Part shown: positions 11,418 through 22,744 of the stretch, piece by piece | Layout of the letters: each line of letters opens with the position of its first letter | Position numbering within the stretch: the stretch's first letter is position 1 | Origin: Ditylenchus dipsaci | Lineage: Eukaryota > Nematoda > Chromadorea > Rhabditida > Anguinidae | NCBI GenBank assembly: GCA_004194705.1 | Contig: SADC01000228.1 | Coordinates: 108,631 to 172,630 of the forward strand | Direction of reading: 5' to 3' | DNA: 64,000 bases | Translations under genes and position numbers: made by a program | The notes under the pieces: generated by a model | The model's input: the letters and a program-made list of their open reading frames with translations, nothing else | What the model was told of the DNA's origin: nothing | Databases searched by the model: none

Positions 11418-11840
11418 TATAGCTGGTAATGGTTTGGCATCGCATAATACATAAAATTTTAATTTTTAACGCAATTAAAAAATAATTCAAAAAATATTTT
11501 CAGCATTTTCACCTGTCTCCCGCGAATTCAAAAACTCGAAATCGCCATTGTCATCAACGGCGATGGTTCTTTAAATCAATAGTTGACTGTACTTAAATAG
11601 GGAAGCTGTGATATCAAAAGTTTGCCTAGACTGTCATGAATATTTAAAAAAGATAATTTACGATTTTAACACACATCAACGATGAAAGACCAGTAAGAAA
11701 TGAGCATATGAAAACAGAAAAAAAAGTCTAAAGTTCTTATTGAGTATTGCCTTAGTCTGAATTCCCCAAATCAAATTTACCCAATCTTTTGCTCCCCTCA
11801 GTATCATGTTGGGTAGAATACTTTTGTTAGAGAGAAAAAA

Positions 11841-14800
11841 TCACAGCAAAATTACTTGAGGAAGGTTGAAGCCGAAATCGAAAAGTCCATGAAAAGTTCT
11901 CTCGTGGTCTTCTAGGTCGCTTGGTGAGTTGTTGACCAAATCTTCATCGTAACCTTCAAACTCCTTGAACTTCTTGTAGTTGAACTTTCCCGCATACTGT
12001 TGCATGGCTTTGCGCATATTCTCTACATCATCCTTGACACCCTCCTGGAGTTCTTTTTCGCCAAGTGGTGTAGCAGCTTCGTCCAAGGGATTCATCAATA
12101 ATAGACACTTGTCGGTAAGGTCACAGATCTTCAGAGCTAATTCCTCCACCCCGCTCAAAAATCCTTCCCGGAATCGGTCGTGATAGCAGAAGGCAGCCAT
12201 CGAAATCAGGTATTCGTCTTGATTGCGATTCGGAATTTGGATACAAACAGGCAAGGATTGAGACTTTGCATCAGCACTGGCATCAACTAATTTGGCATCA
12301 ACAACGCCAAGCTGGTAAAGAAAGGAGAAGAAGATGTCACGCATCTTTGTACTCATAGAAATTCCACTCTTAGCAAATCGGTAGAGGCTGTAGATGTGCT
12401 CGTCAGTCAGGATTGGATGTATGTTCATTTCCACATTCTTGTTTCTGATCAACTGCATCAGATCTTTGAGGTTGGATACTCGCTGAAAAGCATTGAGTTT
12501 TTGTACTTTGCAAAACTTAAATTTGGATCGATTTGCTGGGTTTTGGTACAGGACGTTAACAACCAAACCCTTGAGTTAACCTCATGCTCAAAAGGGTATG
12601 CCCACTGCAAAGAAGTACAATTTATAATGTTTCGATTTGCGGACACCACTTTTTTCTATAGAAATAGCATCGATTTGTATTTCGTTAATGATTTCGGTCA
12701 AACCTTTTGGATAAAAGGCGATATATAAAAAAAATTAGGATCTGAAAAGTCTCCACTTTTACCGTATAACCTCTAATAATCCGCCACCTGTTTTTTTTCA
12801 AAAATCGGGTTTTGTGGCATTGTGTTTTGACCTACTATTTGAAAACTTCTCTCATGCAAATTACTACTCATTTTGTAGCCAATAAGATGAGCTACAAAAT
12901 GAGTGGTAAATTGTTTCAAAGGACTACTTAAAAAGTTGGTTACAAACACAATGACACAAACACGATTAAAAAAAACAGGTGGCAGATTATTAGAGGTTAT
13001 ACGGTATCTTAAATATCTCCGCTTTTTTGAGTTTTGCCTTAGAAGCTGAAATCTCTCCGCTTTCAGCTGAAAATTCTCCGTTTTTTTTTGAAATTTCTTT
13101 ACATTTGATGAAATATTTCCGTTATTGTTGTAATTTCTTTGCTTCGGCCGAAATATTCCCTTTTGGCTGAAAAGTCTCATTTCTCATTGAAATCTCTCCG
13201 CTTTTGAGCTGAATTAAAAAAAAAAGTGGAGAGATTCTTAACCAAAGTGGAGTCTTTTCAGCTGGAGACGGAGAAATTTCAGCCAAAGCGAAGAGATTAT
13301 AACAAAAGTCGAGAGATTTCAGCTTTTTAAGGCGAAACTCAGAAAAGCGAAGATATTTCAGATGAAAGCGGAACTTTTCAGCTAGATTCGCAGAGATTTA
13401 ATTCTCTTCCGAATCTTTTTTTGCATCTGATTTTTTTCGCAGCTGATTTAATTGGCAGCTAATCCACAGGGAGGACCAAGCACTTTCAAAAAAATATATT
13501 TTGTTATTTTTTTGAAAATGCTCAAAACATAGTGAAAGGAACATACAAAAAGTTTTAGACCAAATCTGAGGAAAATTGGTTCCTCCTGTACGTAAATCAG
13601 CTGCAAAAAGGTTTGCCCAATTGCTCCCCACTTCGGCCATTTTATCAAAATTCAAATTGATGTTGTGTCTATCAGCAAAGGCGGTACGCGGGAATCCAAA
13701 CATTTGGAATTGGTCTTAATGGTGTGGGCATGTGCCTTCACATGATTATACTCACACTCAACTCACACACTCGTTTAACGCACTTTGAACCTATCCCAAA
13801 AAAGCCATTCAGCTAAATTTGCCTCACCTGAAAAATTTTTTTAAGTGACTTCAGTTCTCCCAGTGAACCATTTAATTCCACAACATTTATTGCGAATTGG
13901 TCAAAAGCTGCTGGGCTTGCTTGTATTTCATTTTGTTTCTGCCAGGTGGCGTATTTTTGAAAAAACTCAATTGTCTGCTTTGGGTTCAAAAAATTTTCTT
14001 GTGCTCAGTGTCCATTTGTAGAGCATTTCCTGGTGTTGTTCCATCGGCACTAAATACTTATATTTTTCCATAAAAATATGGTATTTAATACTACTGTAAA
14101 TGTTCTAATAGAGCCCCCCTCTCTAATAAAGCCCCACCCCTCCCCCTATTTTTTCACTAAGATATCATAGTTGAGGCCATTTTTGATTGACGATTTCCAG
14201 ATTTTCAAGGGATCGAAAAATAGAGCCCCGGGGCTCTATTAGAGCATTTACGGTAATTGACTTACAATTTGACTTTTGGGGTGAAGGTTTTTTCTCCGCA
14301 TCTCCCAACCTGGATCCTCTGATGTGGTAACCGTCCAGCCTGAAAAAAACAATTATTTTTTGTTCTGAGACAAGCAAATGTTCATACCAAGCGATTGCAT
14401 TTTCCACAGTTTCACGGTCAATTAGAAGTTTTTTAGACATTGTCTCAAATCTATCCCTTCGAACAGCAAAGAATTTGGCGTAGTTGTCATTTGTTAGCCG
14501 AGAATGGAGCCAAAAGCTGGAGCTTCTCTTGGCTTTACATAGACATGTGGAATTTCTTAAAAAAATATCCCTGATTACACCAAAAAATCTGTATTTTAGA
14601 CGGTTCGCAAAAGTCCTTGACAAAAAAATTTAAAAGTGTCCGCGTTTTTTTTGACACAACCTGTATCTTTTAAACAAGAGTGGTCTAATAAAATTGGCGG
14701 CTTGAGAGCTGAGGCCTGTTCTAAATGAAGGTGAAAGCTACAGTCACAGTCGTATGTTTTAAAATCATGTTTATGGCATTGAATTTTCGACCATTTTTTT

Positions 14801-17800
14801 GAAATATTCTCTTTTACACATTCCACTCATTTTGCAGCCACCGAGATGAGCTACAAAATGAGTGGTAACTTGCTTGAAATAACTTTTCAAAAATTTAGGT
14901 CGAAAACACAATTTCCAGAGCTACAGATGTATGCCATCCCTCACTCTAGGCATGATTCCGAGAAATATTCTTGATTAAGAATGCATGCAGGGCCTATTTT
15001 TGACGGGGGCCCATTTTGAAAACATGGTGACGCAGCCTGAAAGGTGACAAAAACGGCCCCTATTGTTCCTTTTCCCTCCCAGCACAGCCCTATTCCTGTT
15101 TTTTAGAGTCTTTTAATGATTGGACTACTTAAAAGCGGCCGTACCTGAGAGTAATGTTCGGCCTGCCATACATACTTGGGGGCCACCATTAAGCTTGCTG
15201 ATTTCTTCTATCAGAAATCTCTTCAATGATTGAATCTGAACGTCGGGCACACCCTGGAGGTGGGCTTCTAGGACTGGTCTATCATAATTGTCGATTAAAA
15301 TCAGAGGCTAAAACAAGTAAATGAACGGCCAAATTAAACCCTGCTCCCACTAATCAATTAACTTGTACAAAACTTGCAAGGTTATGTCTAGCAGTCTACA
15401 ATTATCTAGTAAACTGTATATAGTTAATGTTTCCTAGTCATTTTCTGTTAAGACAAGGTTTAATTGACTAATGAGGTTGAGTTTAGTTGACTGTCGGGGT
15501 ATCCTTTAAGTGTGCCAAATGAACAGAATTTTTTTATCTAAGGCACATAAATATTAATAGACGAAATAACAAAAAATTTATTAACTCTTGTTTTTTTCAT
15601 TATTTTTTTTTCCACACAGAAGGCTATTTTTCTAGCCTATTTGCTATAAACATTTTGGCTCAAAAAAACATCAAATATAGTAAATCCTCTAATAAACGCG
15701 CATGCTTCTATAACCGTGCACCCTACACTTTGAGGACATATATCTCAGCCCAGATATTTTTTTTCGGATTATCTTATCTTCCACGAGTTTCACCGGTTAT
15801 ACTTTTCAGATTTTAGTTCAGCACCCACAATTCTCGAAATCGGCCCAGATCTTTCAGATTTTAGAAGTTAAAAAAAAGCGCGCATGCGCGCTCATGAGAA
15901 GAAATACGTAAGTCTACACAAAAAGCAGTGCGATCATAACCTATGAAAACCATTATTCTGGCTGGCTGTAAAAAGAAGAAGCGAGAAGTAAGAATAGTTG
16001 TTGAATACATTTTTGTTTTGTCTTTCATTATCAATTTTTAGTGTCATTAGATTTACAATCTACTCTTTTTGCCAAAAAATAATAACCTCGTCGGCATAAA
16101 AAAGACAAAGCCAAAAATTTAAAAATTGACTGACGTTTTATTAACACTTGTTTACTTGGGGGGTCCCTTTTCGGTCATGTTCACAGTTGACCGAAAAAGG
16201 GCATTGAAGTGACGCTCGGATTCAAATCTGAGGTGAGTTTTAGATTTTTGAATTAACTCGCAATCTCATTATTCTTAAAAAAGACTCACCTTGGCTCGAA
16301 GTGTTTTGGAGAGAGAATCTGTAAGAAAACGGAGAGGGGGTGCTTTGTTTGAAGTGCAGTAGTTCTTTAGTTTCTCCACAGTTCTGATACTCACTGCTGT
16401 AGATATATTGCCAGATTCCGCCATTTTAGGATACGCGGCTTCAAAATATGGCATCCATCTTTCACAAGCAGAAAGTACTTGGTTATTATAAATATCAAGG
16501 AAAGTGGTATAGCCAGCGTCATTAAAGTCCAAGAAGATCACAGGCCTACTTCCGATCAGTGATGTAAAAGCACCGGTGCGGCACCGGTGCCGGTGCCAAG
16601 TTTTTGATGGCACCGGTGCTGGTGCCGGTGCCAAATTTCAACGAAAAAGCACCGCACCGGTGCCGCACCGGTGCCGGTGCCAATTTTTTTGCTGGCACCG
16701 CTGCCTATTTTAACAAAAATTCGAATATTTTTTTTCAATTTCAGTAAAACATGAAGTGCAGATACCACTTTTTGTTCGAGTAAAGGAGGGACACTTCATA
16801 TATGCACCGCCCTAGGTCATAGGTTCGACTACCACTGGCTGCACACCTTATTTTTTCTCCTTTTATTTACAAGTTTAGTGTAAAAATGTAGCCAAGGTTC
16901 TGGGCTTTCTTTTGAGCTATTATACAGATGAAAAATTAGTATAAAGTATTAGCTAAAATTCAAAAAACATTGAACCATGTCCAATTCGATAAATCTTCAA
17001 TAGGACTATCCCAGTACTTTTCGATAGTATCCTGGAACTGATGTTTTTCCCAATTTCTATTTACACACTCATTTGCAACCTTACACTCAAAATTTAGCCC
17101 GGCTACTTGCCGTCATTTTCAGCATACGTTGTATGAAACAATGTAAATTCAAATCTCAAAAAATGTCAGTTTCTAAATAATACTGAAATCCTAACGCTCA
17201 ATAGTACTTATTTCTTCCCGGGTCAAACATTTGCTAGCTACCTTGCTTTTCTGAAGTGATTTTGGTGTGAAAAAATTTCTATCTTGTTCCCCATGAAATT
17301 TTGACTCTAGAAAGTCACTAAAAGCGTTGATAAATAAATAGAACTGGTGGAGGCTCAGGCTATATGAGACTAAGTACGCATCATTTTTGCTGGTTTCCTT
17401 TGATTTTGATGGTCATTTGCTTGAAATCGCAAAATTGAGGCAGTTGCTAACAGCGAAGCAGTGCTGGAAATGATCGAAATCGATTGCACGATAGTTTTTG
17501 ACTCTAGATGTCACTAAACTTAGTAAAAAATAAAAAAATGTGCACCTAGCGGGATAAGAACAGTCGATTTTGGGCGATGCGTATATGAAGTGACAACCCC
17601 CCCCCCCCTTTAATATTTAATTGGACATATTATGTATATAAGCCCCAGTAAAACCACATACCGTATTCTCTCTAATAGGCCGACACCCTCTAATAAACCG
17701 ACACCCCTACTTTGAGGGACCGTATCTCAGTCCGAAGATAAAAAATTACATCGCTGTTTATTGCGTTTTCTTAGTTCCCACGAGCTCTATCGATTCCGCT

Positions 17801-20800
17801 TTTTCGATTTTGGATTTTCACCCGAAAATGTCGAGTTCGACCCAAAATTTTCACGATTTTTGAAGGGTTGAAAAATAAACCGACATGTCGGCCTGTTAGA
17901 GAGAATACGGTATTTATTTTTACAACAAATCAAACAAACGATTTAAGCGAATGAGTATTGAGCCAGAGGTGAGAGAATTGGATGCTTTTGTTAAGGAATG
18001 GTATAGTTCGATGTAATGATTGATCATAAATCAATTTTATTATATATTAATACTATATTAATAGTGCCACTGATTCGCTTTCCTTTGGTTTTTTTGAATT
18101 TGAAAAATCTCAGAATAAGAAACCCATTTCAGACCCATTGGATGAAGAAATGAACAAAAACATTGAAACAGTTTAAAAAAAGTCAATTAAAAGCAATGCT
18201 TTTGACTACGGAAAGCAACTAACGAAGTGAGCTGATTTAACAAACAACTGAAAATATAAATTGATTTAGTTGTTCCCGAAGCTATCACAAATCTCACTCG
18301 TAACCTTGCCATCCCTTGCCACGTCAGCTAGCGTAGAAAGACTCTTATCAGGTGTCACAATAAATACAATAAGGCATAAAGGCCATTCTGGACAACTGCT
18401 CGTAAAGCGTCGTGTGCTGATCAATTTCAATAAAATTCATATTTCTGTACAAGCCGAACTTTTTTGAAACAACAAAACTCATTCCCGTTGAAAATTGAAC
18501 TTTTTTACTTGAAAAATGAACTGAATGTGATAGGCACCGGTGCCGGTGCAAATATTCAGCCAGGTGCCGGCACCGGTGCCGGTGCCGCATTTAAGACCGG
18601 TGCGGCACCGGTGCCGGTGCCGACACCAGGCACCGGTGCCGGTGCGGTGCCGGTGCCAAAATTTACATTTTTACATCACTGCTTCCGATATACTGTGATC
18701 GAAGTTTATCCTAAAGTAAAGATAGTAAACACTAACTTAACAGTAAGATCACTTTTATTAAAAACAGAGTGGACTGAGCGGCATTTTTTAGTATAACACC
18801 TACCATCCCCCTCCCATAATTTTTTTTCAAGGCTTTGTTTTAATCTTCTTTGCCGCTATTCCATTGTACTTATGTATTTGGGTCCTCCACAAGTTGCTGG
18901 GTTTGAGGGTGCCTTAATACCCTTATTAATTAATGGCCCCTGTTTTGTCCCTTCCCTCCCAATACAGCCCTTGAACCCTATTTAAATGGCTTTTCTGGTC
19001 CTTTTATGGCAAAATTATTACATAAAAATGGTTTTTGAGTGCATATAAAAAAGTTGGTTTTTGGGGTGGTACAATGGAATAGGTCATTATTTTGGTGGGG
19101 GGGGGGATACAATGGAATAGTGCCTCTTTTTTACTGTATTTCCTCTAATAGGATGACCCCCTTGTTTTAAATTCATGATTCTGGCATTGTATTTTTGACC
19201 TAGCTTTTGAAGATCGCTATCAGGCAAGTTAGTGAGTCATTTTGCTGGCTACAAAATTGGTGGTAACTTGACTGAGAATGGTCTTCGAAAACTAGGTCAA
19301 AACAGAATTCTACAGACCCGATTTCGAACCAAGGAAGGTCATCCTAGTACAGTCAATCCTCGCTAAAGTGACACTTCTCGGGATCGGTCTTAGGGTATCA
19401 CTACAGTGAGGTCGTCAAAATATTTTTTCAAACCAAAAGTTTATTCTTGTCTAGAATTTAATACTCGGCCCTATATGAGATCCGTATTAAAATTTTTGCC
19501 TTGGTTCCCCCTGTTGTTCTTTCTTGAAAAATGCCTCGGTCGCCCCTGTTCTTTTGAAGGTGATTATGGTCACGGTGATCATATTTTAATTTTTATTATA
19601 AGACTTGAATAAACGTACAAATTTTTGGGATCTAAATCGACAGTTGCTGACTATAATAGCGAAACTATAGCGCTTACTCTAAGACCTAAAAACAATTTAA
19701 AATATGTTTTCTGTAATTGCTTTTTCACATTTTTTTTACTTTTTTTTTGAAAATCAAGGTAAACCAGGTCTAGAGGGTACTTGGATGACAAAAGAAACTT
19801 TTGGCCAGCGCCTTCTCATACTGTTTTTTGTGTGGACTGTAGTAGTCTCAAACTTTTTGCTTACTTTGTAAATACTTGGTGAGAAATTGTCCTTGAACTT
19901 TCGACGAGCTTGAAGTTGGAGAAGTTTTGCTGCTTCCATCACGTCTGGGAATTCAACATCATCACAAATCACATTGGCCGAATCATCTGACAGCTAAAAT
20001 TTTTTTATTTTAACCGTTGTAAAAAAAGTTCTGCAACATTTTTAAAAACAAAAAAATTATTAGAAATTTTAGCAACTATTGAAAATCCAATAAATAAGTT
20101 TTGTAGCCCTGAACTTTCTCTTCAAAATGACACATGGTGGCCATTTTATTAAGTAAAATATATATGTAATATGTCATTTTGCAAAGAAAGTTCAGGGCTA
20201 CAAAACCTATTTATTGAATTTTTAATAGTTAATAAAAATTTTAATAATTTTTTTTTGTTTTTAAAAGTGTTGCAGGACTTTTTCACACCCGTTATTAGTT
20301 TTTAGCTAAAGCATACATACCCATTCCCAAGAACGTAAATTACAAGTTTTTCGGGCTGAATTAGATTGCGAACACACTACTGATCTAATTTTGCGATTTT
20401 CGCTCTGACTCTGTAATTTTATTTCGAAAAAATTCGCTCTCACTCTTGCTCCGAGATTTTATTCAAAAGAAGCTTGCTCCGGCTCTACTCTGGGATCTTA
20501 TTTTGAAAAACTTTTTTCCGGCTGCATAATTTGAAAAAAAAACTTTGAATTCGAATGCGTGAACACTGAAATTTTGGAGGGGGGCGGCTAAGCCCATTTT
20601 GGGTAACGTGTAACCGATAATTGACTGTATGTGTAATTGTAATTTTTTTTGTCATTGCTACCAATTTGCTTTCAAATTTGAATTCGCTCTGGCTCGGAGC
20701 CAGCGAATAGGATTTCTATGGAAAAAGAGAGTGGTTCACCTACAGTCTAAGTTCTCTTTTTTTCGAATAGGCGAGAGACCAGTTTTATGTCAAATGATGA

Positions 20801-22371
20801 AAAATTTTAGAGATTTTAAGAAAAAATTTTAAGATTTTATTTTCTGCACTTTTGTTGTCGGGCGTAGGTATACCATTTAAACTATTTGTTCATAATTCTT
20901 TTTAGCGAAAATAGATGCTTAAATTTTTATAACTCATAGTTCGTAACTTACTTAAAGAAATACAACTCGACTTACTTCTTCACACTTATTTCCTTGTTTG
21001 TCCACTATAACATTGAGCAGAGTTTCCATCATGGTCAGGTTGGAGGTCTTCAGCCAGTCGGGAGGGAATACGAATAGGTGATTGATCAGAGGTTCAGCGG
21101 CGATTTTCTGAAACGTCAAAATTATCCTAATCTTTTATATTCAATTTCTTTCTTATATTTTTAGTCGGCCTCACAGTCAAGCTTTCGTTAAAAACTTTAG
21201 TCGATAGTTAAAAGTGCCTATATTCAGCTGAAAAGTGCCGTATTTTTCGCTTTCACTCAAGGAAGTATATTTCTGAACATTTTTTTTGAAAGTGATACCG
21301 TGATTCATATAATAAGCTCGCCCCCTGAATTCAAAAATGTGTTTGTGGCATCGTGTTTTTACATCACAATTTTAGTAATTCTTTGAGCAAGTTACTACTA
21401 GTTTTGTAGCTCATCTCACGGGCTACAAAGTGGGCGGTAACCTGCTTGAGAGTAGTTTTCAAAAATTTGGGGCAAGAATACAACTATGAATCAAAGAGGG
21501 CCGGCTTATTAAAGGAATTACGTCAGGTAGCCCTGCAATTCTAGTTACTGACGAGGTAACATTTGTTGTAACATCTTTGCAATTTGTAGCACAGCAAGGT
21601 GAAAATATGAATCGAATTATTTTTCTGACTTGGTTTATACACTAACGTTTTTGCGCTGAATTTTGTAGAGATGTTTCTATAAGTGAAACCCCGTTGGAAA
21701 CTAGAAACACAGCGTTACATGATAATGTCATCACTATCAAAACTTTTTTTTTTTGATATCTGTGAAGACTAAAAAAAGACGTCATTTTTCATTCTACGTG
21801 AAAAATCAAATTTTATGACAAGAAATAAAAAAAGTCCAACCACTGCCAGAGAAGAGGTGTCGCTGCAGATTTTGTTGTTGATAACAAATTCCCAAAAATT
21901 TGAGCTCTGAACTGGAATGCCGGATCGATCGCTTCCTGAGCTACCGTCCGACTGTCGCTGAAAAAAGGTAAATGAAACACAAACAACAGAGTAATAGGGT
22001 TGTAGTGCTGGCTAGTTTTGAATTTTTAGTTGTCGCCCGAACACGACCAGTGTAGGACCATTTATTAGGGTATAAAACACGCTGAAAACGATATAAAAGT
22101 TGAAAAACCGATTGGGAAGACACTTTCTCCCCAAAAAAATTCGACCGAAAATTGACATTTTTTGTCCTAGTCCCCTCTTATGTTCGCCTTGATCTCCCTG
22201 CTATCGTCTTTTCTAGTGTATAAGGGCACTTTAATCAAGTAAATTTAAATTCTTAGCTACCTTCAGATCCCCAGCAGTGCTGGACGACTTGTGGTCCATT
22301 GACTTCAAGCTACTGGCTGCGTCTTCCGCTGTCTGATTTTTTTTAGGAACATCAATAGGACCTGACGGCAT
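11841..22371 (-). CDS. AAA-ATPase-like (PF09820-type) protein gene
   Basis: Minus-strand exons: 22371-22261 (ATG), 21957-21841, 21107-20976, 19993-19865, a split exon 18710-18682 + 16548-16290, 15307-15145, 14555-14388, 14339-14266, 14003-13828, possibly one near 13.7-13.56 kb, and 12482-11841 (TGA). Phases join correctly through the first six exons. Family marks in order: RPVIFLDFNDAGY, the Walker-B-like strand PLILIDNYDRPVLEAHLQG, then NAIAWLDGYHI directly followed by LNPKQTIEFF, and near the end FFSFLYQLGV and LPVCIQIPN, matching the family's GYLT...IPN region. The usual N-terminal RPRRFGKS Walker A was not found, so ATPase activity is doubtful. A hAT element splits one exon and one G is missing in exon 7. 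Such proteins are common in bacteria, microsporidia and some fungi, patchy in animals. Confidence 0.72.
12762..13004. mobile_element. TA-type MITE CCGTATAACCTCTAATAA
   Basis: Ends CCGTATAACCTCTAATAATC / GATTATTAGAGGTTATACGG are flanked by TA. Contains the recurrent palindromic core CTCATTTTGTAGC...GAGCTACAAAATGAGTGG. Lies in the last intron of the AAA-ATPase-like gene. Confidence 0.9.
13013..13385. repeat. Mirrored array of GAAATCTCTCCGCTTTNGCT units
   Basis: About seven loose copies of a ~24-bp unit (AGCTGAAATCTCTCCGCTTT) run in one direction and about six of the complement (AGAGATTTCAGC) in the other, centred near 13215. It makes a long imperfect hairpin directly beside the previous MITE. 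Another foldback with arrayed arms. Confidence 0.75.
14094..14253. mobile_element. TA-type MITE CTGTAAATGTTCTAATAGAG
   Basis: Ends CTGTAAATGTTCTAATAGAG / CTCTATTAGAGCATTTACGG flanked by TA. It ends only 12 bp from the donor-side end of exon 8 of the AAA-ATPase-like gene (14266), leaving the GTAAGTC donor intact. Confidence 0.85.
16745..16860 (+). repeat. Possible tRNA-derived SINE fragment
   Basis: GGTCATAGGTTCGACTACCAC resembles the pol III B box and T-loop of a tRNA, preceded by a plausible but weak A-box region. It lies in the hAT element. Similar B-box sequences occur at 23763 (GGTTCGAATCC) and, on the minus strand, near 54.8 kb (CGGTTCGATCACC). No clean cloverleaf was found, so it is not a tRNA gene. 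Confidence 0.3.
17661..17910. mobile_element. TA-type MITE nested in the hAT element
   Basis: Ends CCGTATTCTCTCTAATAGGC / GCCTGTTAGAGAGAATACGG flanked by TA. Internal sequence includes CACGAGCTCTATCGATTCC, a motif shared with members at 25.0, 40.3, 46.9 and 51.5 kb. It is younger than its hAT host. Confidence 0.88.
19131..19345. mobile_element. Degenerate TA-type MITE
   Basis: Left end CTGTATTTCCTCTAATAGG and right sequence GGTCATCCTAGTA are imperfect inverted ends, with the TTTTG.AGC...GCTACAAAATTGGTGGTAAC core inside. The right end abuts a CAGTCAATCCTCGC sequence from a pogo-type element, which may have displaced it. Confidence 0.6.
20005..20300. repeat. Inverted-repeat element
   Basis: Arms GTTCTGCAACATTTTTAAAA ... 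AGCCCTGAACTTTCTCTTCA and their complements (AAAGTTCAGGGCTACAAAAC ... GTTGCAGGACTTTTTCACAC) enclose ~40 bp. It sits in the intron between exons 4 and 3 of the AAA-ATPase-like gene. Target duplication not clear. Confidence 0.7.
21297..21513. mobile_element. Diverged TA-type MITE
   Basis: Starts TACCGTGATTCATATAATAAG and ends CTTATTAAAGGAATTACG, with the recognisable core GTAGCTCATCTCACGGGCTAC. Mutations in both ends suggest it is older than the others. Intronic. Confidence 0.65.
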
Positions 22372-22480
22372 CTAAAAATATTTCAATCAATAACAACAGT
22401 CTGCCTGAGGTACTTCCTGCGCTGTTTCACCCCCTTCATTTTTTAAAAAAATTGGTGGTTGGTGGTTTATCCACCATCTC

Positions 22481-22540
22481 GGTTATCTGATCTAGTGGTT
22501 CACTTGAAGTCCAGATATGAAAATGTATTCTGGCGCGCAA
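22481..22540. repeat. Solo arm of the 4.7-5.7 kb element
   Basis: GATCTAGTGGTTCACTTGAA...CCAGATATGAAAATGTATTC matches the right arm at 5641-5700 closely. No partner arm was found within several kb. Confidence 0.75.
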
Positions 22541-22744
22541 AACTACCTACGTATGAAAAAATACAATAAAAATACTGAAACAATTTAAAATTGTCCGATT
22601 TTAAGCAATCGAACCCTGAAACAAACTGCTAGTAGCACTTTTTGAGAAACTTTTTCTCTATTATCTTGATCAGCGTGGAATTCTGAACAAGACGCTCGCA
22701 TTGCTACAAACAGTCTTTCAAGTGTGGCTGTATAATAATTCGTA

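Larger units (their letters stand above)
10147..11589. mobile_element. Pogo/mariner-type element, non-coding, nested
   Basis: Ends TA-CAGTCAACTCTCAATTTAAG and AAATCAATAGTTGACTG-TA. The interior is itself a nest. Inverted arms with AAAGGACCATCGCCGTTGAT (10557) and ATCAACGGCGATGGTTCTTT (about 11552) enclose an arrayed palindrome and a mariner-like MITE. No transposase frame remains. Order of insertion: outer CAGTC element, then the AAAGGACC element, then the inner ones. Confidence 0.75.
16557..18681. mobile_element. hAT transposon interrupting an exon
   Basis: Ends CAGTGATGTAAAAGCACCGG / GGTGCC...TTTTACATCACTG lie between perfect 8-bp duplications CTTCCGAT (16549-16556, 18682-18689). Subterminal regions are dense mirrored GGTGCCGGTGC repeats. 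Near the right end (about 18270-18467) a plus-strand frame has the hAT C-terminal dimerisation motif, TSASVERLLSG preceded by AIP/LATS-like residues. The rest of the transposase is gone. A TA-type MITE (17661-17910) is nested inside. The element sits within one exon of the AAA-ATPase-like gene. Confidence 0.93.

Noticed and set aside
16275..16768. PAPAPVP-rich frames at both ends of the 16.6-18.7 kb element
   Set aside because: They are translations of GGTGCCGGTGCC subterminal repeats of the hAT transposon.
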